From: Saccharina japonica | Lineage: Eukaryota; Sar; Phaeophyceae; Laminariales; Laminariaceae | Assembly (NCBI GenBank): GCA_008828725.1 | Contig: MEHQ01002323.1 | Coordinates: 937,944-1,001,943 of the forward strand | Direction: 5' to 3' | DNA length: 64,000 nt | Shown here: piece after piece, positions 23,213 through 32,200 of the stretch | Layout of the letters: every line of letters starts with the position of its first letter | How positions within the stretch are numbered: the first letter of the stretch is position 1 | The notes under the pieces: generated by a model | The model's database searches: none | What the model was told of the DNA's origin: nothing | The model's input: the letters and a program-made list of their open reading frames with translations, nothing else | Made by a program: the position numbers and the translations under genes

Positions 23213-23280
23213 CTCCGTCTCGAATGGGATGCGTGGTCAATGGTCAAATGACTAACGCAAGCAACGAATAAGCCCCCCCC
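23213..23280 (-). repeat. CATTGACCACGCATCCC element
   Basis: GCTCCGTCTCGAATGG, GTCAATGGTCAAATGAC and GCAAGCAACGAATAAG followed by a C tract. Same orientation as the 3302 copy. Confidence 0.7.
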
Positions 23281-23404
23281 CCACTGTATATACAGTTGGA
23301 AACTACCAGGTAGAAAAATAGTCCTTGACGTGCCCCCAAAGACCGATCCTCCTCCTACAGTAAGATGCGCGCGCCAAAATACCGGTTTCCTGGGACGCGG
23401 CCCA

Positions 23405-23605
23405 AAAGGCCGATATCATCGGACGCGCCGTGTTATAGGTATTACCCTTGGCTGGGTAATCGATCGATCTTTTACCTCTATAGCTCAGCCGGTAATACCT
23501 TCACATTTGGCGTCGTCGACAGGGGATTACCCTGGGCTGGGTAATCGATCGATCTTTTACCCCTATAGCTCAGCAGGTAATACCTCCACAGCCGCCACCA
23601 AGACC
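23405..23605 (+). repeat. Tandem tRNA-like A-box units
   Basis: Two direct copies (about 23430-23505 and 23522-23595) each contain TAATCGATCGATCTTTTACC and an A-box-like TATAGCTCAGCCGGTAATACC (second copy with AGCAGG). The first is followed by TTCACATTTGGCGTCGTCGA. The same string, complemented, follows an A box in the unit at 24800-24905. No B box was seen here, so these are truncated tRNA-like units. Confidence 0.6.
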
Positions 23606-23689
23606 CGTCTAATTCTAATTGGACGCGCCCCAACAGACCGGTCTACTAATAGGACCGGTCTCCTGTTACGGCGGGGGGGGGGGGGGGGG

Positions 23690-23757
23690 GCGTACTCATT
23701 TGTTGCTTGCCTTAAGTCATTTGACCATTGACCACGCATCCCTTTCGAAGACGGAGC
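23690..23757 (+). repeat. CATTGACCACGCATCCC element next to G-tracts
   Basis: Begins at the end of a G tract with CGTACTCATTTGTTGCTTGC, then GTCATTTGACCATTGACC and CATCCCTTTCGAAGACGG, and ends at a second G tract that leads into an ACCATAGACCC element. The two families are joined head to tail here. Confidence 0.75.
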
Positions 23758-23786
23758 TACGGGGGGGGGGGGGGGGTGTACTCATG

Positions 23787-23893
23787 TTGTGCACGGCCGT
23801 AGTCATATGACCATAGACCCTCGCATCCCTACAATGCCGGGACGGAGCGCGTTGGGTTTTCACCAACCAGGCAGACATTGCTTGCACCAAGCT
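23787..23893 (+). repeat. ACCATAGACCCTCGCATCCC element
   Basis: Contains GTGCACGGCCGTAGTC, the CCTCGCATCCCTACAATGCC core, GGAGCGCGTTGGG and CAGACATTGCTTGCACC. Confidence 0.75.
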
Positions 23894-24794
23894 TTGCAAA
23901 GCGCCGTGAGGTATTGGGCGAGTCGCATGGGGGGTGAGCTGCATCCTGCTAAGAACCGCCTCTGAGGCGGACTTGCATATGGACGACAGCTTCAATGAGT
24001 TAATTTATTTTCTGGTGTGGCCACTTCCGGAGACAGTAATGGGAGCACTATGTATCTGCCTCGCGGGTGCCTTACCATATTAACACTACGTGATACGACC
24101 ATTTCCCTTGTGCGGAGCAAAGGTTCTCCACCCCGCACAAATGATCTACTCGACCGTCAGCTTTGGTGGGGGGGGGGGTTCTAGTAAACAGGACCTACGG
24201 TAAACACAAAAACCTGTATATTCACCTTTTTAATTCAGTGCGGGTACTCCAATAAGGCGGTATCCCTATAAGGCGGTGTCCCGATATAAGGCGGTCAAAA
24301 TCACTTGGCGTGACTGGGGAATTGCACTCATAACCTGGAATGAATAAGGCGGCCTCCCTCGATAAGGCGGTCATATTGCTCTGGCACACCACCGCCTTAT
24401 TGGGGGACCCCTGCTGTAACAATATTTGGTCCTATTTACTATGTATGGTCCCTCTCGTAATAAAACGCGCCCCTAAAGACCGATTTCTTATGGAATACGC
24501 CCCAAAAGACCGATCTACTTATACAGTAGTAGAATAGGACACGCCTTAACAGACAGGTTTTGGTGAAGGTCTTACCTCTACTGAGCTACAGGAGGGGTAA
24601 AATATCGATCGATTACCCAGCGGCCCAAGGGTTATCCTTCTAAAAACTCTCCCCCCCTCTGAACGGCGGGATGTTTGGGACGTCGGTACCGTATACGGCC
24701 GTACGTTGATTGACCTACCCGCTTTCGTTTCAATACCTGGGGAGCCAGAGGGAGACATGTTTTGTTCGGGATATGCACGCGCAAGCGATTTCTA

Positions 24795-24910
24795 TAAAAA
24801 GAAACGTTCAAAGTGAGACTCGAACCCGTGTCCTCGACGACGCCACATGTGAAGGCGTTACCTATACTGAGCTATACTACAGGGATACAGTCGTAGTATC
24901 GACCAATTAC
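24795..24910 (-). ncRNA. tRNA-like Pol III unit (SINE head or pseudo-tRNA)
   Basis: Read on the minus strand: an A-box-like TAGTATAGCTCAGTATAGG, then CGCCTTCACATGTGGCGTCG, then a B box GGGTTCGAGTCTCAC. Box order and spacing are tRNA-like, but I could not fold a standard anticodon arm, so it is a tRNA-derived repeat or decayed tRNA rather than a working tRNA gene. Related halves occur at 13285-13325 and 23405-23605. Confidence 0.6.
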
Positions 24911-26864
24911 CCCGCCCAGGGTAATCCCTATAAGGAACGATTCTACTAGGTCGCGCCCCAATAGACCGGTCTACTACGACGCACCCCTGCAACAGACCGG
25001 TTTCCTAGGGTGCTCTCCAAAAGCCCGATCTACTACGAGTAGAATACGACGCGCTATGAGGCACGCAAAGAAGCGGTCATTCACACCTCCACACCTATAC
25101 CCCTGAACACAGCAGGAGCCCGGGGGGCAGCATAGCTGCGCACCCGGCTAGATAGGTGCACTCGCAGAAGCACACACAGATAGCAAAATACAGAGTGATA
25201 TTATGTGTTGGTAACCCAACAGGTATTCATGTCGCATGCATGCCTACATATCAGTAGGAAACCTGCTAGGATATCCAAAGATGGCCCAGACGCCACAGCG
25301 CGCCTTAACAGACCGGGTTTACTCTTAATAGGTCGCGCCCCAACAGACCTGTCTCCTAGGCCTCAAATAACCGGCCTCCTCGTAGATAGATAGGACTCTC
25401 GCCTATAAACATCGGTCTCCTATGTACGAAGGACGAGCCCCAAAAGACCGATTTACTGATAAGTAGGATGCGCCTTAAAATACCGATTTACTTAAAATGA
25501 GATGCGCTCCAACAGACCGGTCTACTATTAGGACGCAGCCCAAAATACTATGAAAATAGCTTCTTTGCGTACCGGGGGGGGGGGGGGCACACACGGCATG
25601 GTTCTCGTATATATAAGGTGTGCCGACGATTTTCGTCGTCGAGTGAGAATGCGCCGAGACATTTTTATGCACGAAAGAGAACACAAGGGAAATAACACAG
25701 GGAAGTTAACATACATCTTTTACACTAGTGTGTTCTTAGTTTTTTTTTGCTTTGTTGGCCACACATCGCTTCACGCCTTTTTTTTCTTGCCTTTGGACGT
25801 GTGCTACGATAAAAAAAAAGGTACTGTACCTTTTTTGGCTGTTTTTTTTTCGGAATTGAATGACGGGGCGGGCGCCGTTTGCTACGATAAAAAGGTGCTG
25901 TACCTTTTTTTGGCTGTTTTTTTCGGAATGACGGGGCGGGCGCTTCTTACCCCCCAAATCGTCGGAATTAAAGTGTTGTGTTGCGTTATTTTTCGTTTCA
26001 TACCTGAAGGCCACGGGATTGTTCGTCGGGTATAATAATAGCATAATCGTAGCACTTCTATTTTTGAAGGCCGGTAACTACCTCTGTAAGCCCATCGAGA
26101 CATATTCATATGCCATCTGGCTCGGGGATTAACAAAAGCTGCTTCTCTTCTACGCTTGACTCGTACGGTCAGTGAGTAACACCAAGGATGCTTAATTGAC
26201 AAACCTGCAAGGGGGTACTCTTGTGTCTCACCCAGTCATATAACACATCGGGTACCCCACTTCCATTTTTCTCTCCGGATTCAGTTTTCGGGTGAGGTAT
26301 AGGGCTCCTCAAGTGATAAGTGACCACCCTTAGAAGGCAAAACGGTTTACCTTTATGTCCCTGTAGCATGCGTCTCCGGCGGTCTGGATATTCTGTTTTT
26401 GGCTATATGGACACTCGCGCTATGATACACATGGTCAGATGGCAAAAACAAACAAACTAAAGAGGCGTTCTGCTCGCTACGTTTTTTGAGTGAGCAGAAA
26501 CCGCTGTGTTCACCGAACCAGGGTATATGTAGGGGGGTGGCGCAGAAAAAAGACGACTTCGAGATGTAAAACCCTCACGTACGAAATCGCGCTAGCAGAG
26601 CCTTGTGTTGGCTTGAAGGCTCCATTGGGAATCTTAATCTTCCGAACCTCGGAAGTATAGTTCATCGATCCCCACTTCCTGGTCTACTCTTTCAGGGCAG
26701 ATGATCTGTATGATCTGTACGATCTAGTTCATGTTGCCGCGTGGAAGCCGTATACAACCTGCATGGTCTAGGACAGGTTTCCTGGGTTGGATCTGCACTA
26801 TGTACAGATCCTCCTGCACAACATATCATAACGGCAGGCTAGGATCTAGATAATCTACGAGTAT

Positions 26865-26955
26865 CTGTAGATGGTCTATCTGTAGATGATCTATCTGTGG
26901 ATGATCCATCTGTAGATGATCTGTCTGTAGATGACCTATCCGTACATGCTCTGCT
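26865..26955. repeat. 15-bp tandem repeat
   Basis: About six copies of a unit like GTAGATGATCTATCT with a few substitutions. Confidence 0.85.
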
Positions 26956-27628
26956 CGACGTGTGGTCCACACATGGGTCATCAGATCCCCCTTTCGTGAG
27001 CTACAAATAGATATTTCGGGGAGGGGGGAGGGGGGCGTCATTTTTTGATGGCACGAAATACTGTACCAGGTCAGGTACCTGGTATACGATATGATCAGCA
27101 TGATCTAGATAGCGTTTGCCAGTTGGGATACAGCAGCATACGCATGACACGGCTCTTGCGCATATGTTTGCCAGGTGGTGGGTTCTGTATACGGATCTTG
27201 ACTTGCACAACATACTCGTACGAGCATCATAACGGAAAATATGAGATCTACAGTAGATGATCTACAAGTAGATCAAGTAGATGATGATCTGTCTGATCTG
27301 TAGAGTTTTCATCATCCATTCCGCCGACGAAAACCTCAAAGAAAACGTACCTCCCACCCCCCCGTCCCCCGCCACCTCCGTCAAACGTTTACAGCTACCC
27401 TTATCAATAACTCGAGCGCGCCTTAATCTTCGCGGGGCCTACACACAACAAACTCAAAAACTCGACGCAAACAAACGTCGCACGAAAAAATGGAACGAAC
27501 GCCGAGTCGAGCAAAACTGTGGGGCTGCCACGCACCACCACCACCACCGTCACCACCACAGGGCGGAGAACCAAAGAAGTGCAAGACAAGAAGTCTGCCC
27601 TGCGGAGAGCGTCCGCCCTGTCACCTCG

Positions 27629-27660
<32 letters not shown>

Positions 27661-27814
27661 CCAAAAACAAAACAAAATTGTTGCCAAGTTTTGGTTTTCT
27701 AGTTGTCCGCCACGATCCAGGCGTCGAGCGTGCGCGGCCACGCGGAGCATTCCGCCTGCGGTCGGAAAAGATAAATTATACGGCGGGGAGGACAAGATGT
27801 TAAAAGTGATGGGA

Positions 27815-28440
27815 TATATTATAGGTATATCCTATCGAACGCGTTTTCCCCCTCCATATATCATATCGAAACATCAAACTTTAGATATATCATATCGACC
27901 GCGTTTAGCCCTCCATATATATCATATCGAAACATCGACCTTGTGATATATATATATATCGCATCGAAAGCATGTTTCCCTCTATATATCATATAGAAAC
28001 ATCAAACTTTCGATACATCGTATCGATATAAAAAAGCCCTCCATATATCATATCGAAAAATCAAAGTTTCGATATATATCGTATCGAAAGCGTTTTTGCC
28101 CTCTTTATCATATCGAAACATCAAACTTTAGATATATCGTATCGATATAAAATAGCCCTCCATACATCATATCGAAAAATCAAAGTTTCGATATATATCG
28201 TAGCGAAAGCATTTTCCCCTATATGTCATATCGAAAAATCGAAATTTCTATATATATCGTATCGACCGCGTTTAGCCCTCCATATATCGTATCGAAAAAT
28301 CGAATTTTTTATATATATCGTATCGAAAGCATTTTCCTCTCTATATCATATCGAAATTTCGATATACCGTATGGACCGCGTGTAGCCCTCCGTATCTCAT
28401 GTCGAAAAATCGATTTTTCGATTTTTTTCTTACCGAGCGC
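27815..28440. repeat. 60-bp minisatellite with ATATCG palindromes
   Basis: About ten units of roughly 60 bp, each with CCCTCCATATATCATATCG, a GAAA(A/C)ATC.AA block and GATATATATCGTATCGA, alternating with CGCGTTTAGCCC or GCATTTTCC ends. Some units contain the self-complementary TATCGATA. Strongly A/T-rich. Confidence 0.85.
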
Positions 28441-28559
28441 GTTATTACCCTCCATCCTCTGGCATTCTCGTATTTTTTGTGCCGATACTGAACGAAAAGC
28501 TTTTGACGTAGACTACAAAACACGACACGCACTGGTATCTATATATGTTTTCATATCAT

Positions 28560-28705
28560 TTATTATATTTGCCCTTCTTTTGCGTGCTCCCTCCCTCCCG
28601 GTAGTCGTAACTCAGATCCTGCAGGGTCACTAAGTAGGCTCTTCTCCCCTCTACCCACAACGGTACGTGCCTTGCATTTTCATCGCGAGAAAGGTTCAGC
28701 CCTGT
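28560..28705 (-). mobile_element. SINE body fragment, copy 3
   Basis: Shares CGTAACTCAGATCCTG, AGTAGGCTCTTCTCCC, ACGGTACGTGCCTTGC and TCATCGCGAGAAAGG with the SINEs at 12305 and 15950. The tRNA-like head is missing. Confidence 0.7.
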
Positions 28706-29228
28706 ATTAATAGTATATAACATGATATCGACTACCGAAATCGTCATATCAATTTGATTTCCGCTTATTCCGGCACATATGATACAACATCGCATCAAAC
28801 TCGATTCTCGTTCGAAATCCATCACTATTGATAGAAAAACACGCTCGTATGTTGTCGAGATATGCGCGGGAGAAAAAAACGACCCTCTTCATGAGAGATA
28901 TTTTTTCAAGTTCAAGGCTTTCGTTGAGTCACGCCCATGCGCGGAGTTCCAAGTCGCTACTTTTAACGTCCAGACGGTTCGTTCGCAGCCATGCCGCAGT
29001 GGGGAGGGGGTGCTCGCTATGTGTCCCCGGGTCTGAGATACGAAAAGGGAGGGAACTGGAGAAAAAAGGCAAAAACAACAGATACGTAAATAGTACCTGG
29101 TATTCACAGATGGGACGGAAACAAGAAGAGGGAAAACAGGAAGAAAAGGGGGGAAAAAAGGGGGGGGAAAAAGGGGGGGGGGAAAAAGGAGGGAACAAAA
29201 AAAAGGAAGAGATCGTAGTGCGATAACG

Positions 29229-32200
29229 TCAAAATCCTGGCAGGCGTTTTTCTGCTTCCCTGGCTCTCACCTCCGTAAACCACATTCCAATTTCGTGCTG
29301 GGCGCTCTCGCCGCCGTCCTGTTCAAGGTGCAAAAACAAGCAGAAACACACCACACAGACAACGACCGCGCGTGTGAGACTCGACACAAGGCGGCGTAGT
29401 AGTAGTCGGGGAGGGTATATGCTATTAATAGTATGGCGGCTACAATATGGGCCCACCAACACGAAACACCTAATAATCTGAGCAAGACTTACTGCAGAAC
29501 CTTATTGTGACCACACCATCTTCTTGGAGGTTGAGAGAGCGAGATTGACCATAAAAAGTGACGGGGATTGAAGCAACGGGCACTGCGTGATTGGGTGATG
29601 GTATGATACGTACAATGGTTGGGGTCCGAGTTACAATGGTTGATGCAATGCAAGGGAGTCGGACGTACGCACGGCACGGGCATAACATGATCCTATATGC
29701 CCGTACTGTTGGACGCTCACTGCGTTCGTAGACCGTCGACAACGCCAAAGCTATCGTTGGGCTGGTCGCTATCCCTTATATCCTCTACACCCCTTAAAAG
29801 GGGTACATCTTGAGCGTGTGCTCTTACACACCAGGTACCTCTCAAGATAGAGTGCAGCGCTTGCCGCTGATGGCATTTTCTTGGTCCAATTTTCTTAAAC
29901 GTCCCTCAAAAAGTGAGCCTTGTGTTCTTATTAGCCTTAGAAGGCTATTTCTTACTCGTGGGGGGGGGGGGCGTGTATGCACACTGTACGGCATCAAAAG
30001 GCAAAAACTGGGTCTGACTCGTCTCGAAAACCAATACCACCTGGTACCTGGCACAACATTAGATTTGACCAATCCAACGATACAGTTTAGGCTGCCTCGA
30101 GGCGAGAGAACAGGCAATAATGCATTCGTCCACCTGATCGGCTGCATGCAAGAAATCTCGTCATAAAACCATCTGGTGTTTGTACGGAGAATGCGGCATG
30201 TCTGAGATAGACGACTGCACTGAGATTAGACTCTACAAGAGGGACGTAAAACGCTGTGTGTAGCCGAGGCTCACCGATCCATGGATGAGGTTGCGCCCCA
30301 CCCGGATGCAGTAGTCCCCACGGAGCGATCCTGCCCGACAAACATCGCCGTGTGATCGCACAAACGCGTGATAAGTGACAAAAATATATTACCCGCCGGA
30401 TCATAAAAAAGTACGGGTAAAATATGTACGGGTGCAGACAGGAGAAAACAACGACAAAGGGCCGTGATTTCACTGTATTGCATCTTGATGCAGGGATTTG
30501 GATGGGCATGCCAAAAACGGACGCACGGTGCGGTACGGCTGCTTCACCTAAAAAAAAACGAAATATGGGCAAAAAATAGAGCAGCTACATACACCAGTAT
30601 TATTAGCGAAACAAACAGAAGACGAGAAAAAGCGAAAAACGGGACAATTCCAGACAAACAACAACAACGCAACAAACCACACGGCTGTCGCTCGACCCTG
30701 AATGAACACCAAAAAGGCGCCGCCTATCTATCCAGTATACACTGTTTTCGTCCCATGCACGGCTCCCCCCTACTCTGTCAGCTCGAACATCTACCGCAAC
30801 CATGAATAGCTTATCAACCAACTGCTGTTGCATATCGCAACAGACAGCGGTGTCGAAAACAAGAAAAGACTGAGAAGGGGGGGGGGGGTGGGGTGTACTC
30901 ATGTCGTGCACGGGCGTAGTCGTATGGCCATAGACCCTCGCATCCCTACAATGCCGGGGCGGAGCACGTTGGGTTTCCACCAACCAGACTGAGAAGGGCT
31001 GAAACAAACATAGTGCATACTCGTATATTCATGTATCTCATCCACATCAGCTGATGTTGCAAACATAAGCATATCACACCAACCATATCTTGGTGAACAA
31101 TCAAGCAACCAGATTGAGAAGGGGTGGAAAAAGCACAATGCATACGGTATTCATACATCTTATCCACCTCTGCTGATGTTGCAAACATAAGCATATCACA
31201 CCAACCATATCTTGGTGAACAATCAAGCGCCCACTCTAACCGCGGCCATGCGCTACGTACATCCATGTTATACGATCTCGTATATACATACCCCCCCCGC
31301 GTTTCTGGCTTATTGTTTCGATGCTCTGCCTTTCCTTGCCGTCCCAGCTCACCAGTGTCGTAGTCGCCGTGCTGACACAGTAAAGTACGACTATAGACTG
31401 CTGTTGTAGTAGTCGTGCTGCTGTCAGCAAAAAGTGAAAAAGCTAATAAAAGCTATTTCGAAGAGCTGTCCATCGAAAGTTGGGCCCTTTGTCACGAAGA
31501 AGAACTGTCTTACGGTCCACTCATAACTAACGACCGACCTCCAATCGTGAAACAATATGTTTCTATACTTGGAAGTATATACCTGGCTCGGAAGAGTTGG
31601 GGTTGGTGGCGCCCAGCATTTTACGGCCGGTCAGGATAACCTCAGGCCCTTCCCACACCATGGCCACGATGGGGCCGCTGGCGAAGTAGTCCACGAGGCC
31701 GCCGAAGAAAGGCTTCTTCGACAGGTCTGCCGGGGGGGGGGGTACACACGTTTCGTGACGGCATGAGACATTCAATTTTGACCCATATTTTGACACACAA
31801 AGGTCAACCGTCGACAGGTCTGCGGGGAGGGGGGGGGGGGTGTACTTCATTTTCATGCGTGGCCGTAGTCTTATGACCATAGACCCTCGCATCCCTACAA
31901 TGCCGGGACGGAGCGTGTCGGGTTTTCACCGACCAGGCGGGGGGGGGGGATACACGTTTTGCGGCGGCATGACACATTTTCACTCCCATTACCCTTCTTT
32001 TGATGCACACAGGCCAACCGTCACCGATTGGGCCGACCTCGTAGACACAAGTAAAAGGCGAAAGCTACGTATGATATTTATTTATCATATGTCGTAAGTA
32101 CCACACACAGCTACCACACACAGCTTGAACAAGATGAGTTTCGACGAAATGATCTCATCACAGCTGTTGCTCTTATTATTTGTGTAAAATATGCTGTTGC

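Larger units (their letters stand above)
21241..29228. other. Intergenic repeat block
   Basis: No gene supported. It contains a HindIII-palindrome array (21870-22400), duplicated segments 22640-22830 and 26050-26350, a GACGCGCCCCAACAGACCGG array (23320-25560), tRNA-like units, GGCGG-rich repeats (24240-24410), an internal duplication at 25800-25935, 15-bp repeats (26865-26955), a C30 tract (27629-27658) and a 60-bp ATATCG array (27815-28440). Confidence 0.7.

Noticed and set aside
24795..24910. A functional tRNA gene
   Set aside because: A and B boxes are present but a regular cloverleaf with an anticodon arm could not be folded.
23320..25560. CRISPR-like array of GACGCGCCCCAACAGACCGG units
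   Set aside because: Unit spacing and sequence vary, no constant spacer length, no cas genes, and the host is eukaryotic.
27281..27946. A 221-codon plus-strand frame containing ENLKENVPPTPPSP
   Set aside because: Codon use and length are moderate but most of it is poly-Pro from a C30 tract and adjoining repeats; no splice context or recognised family.
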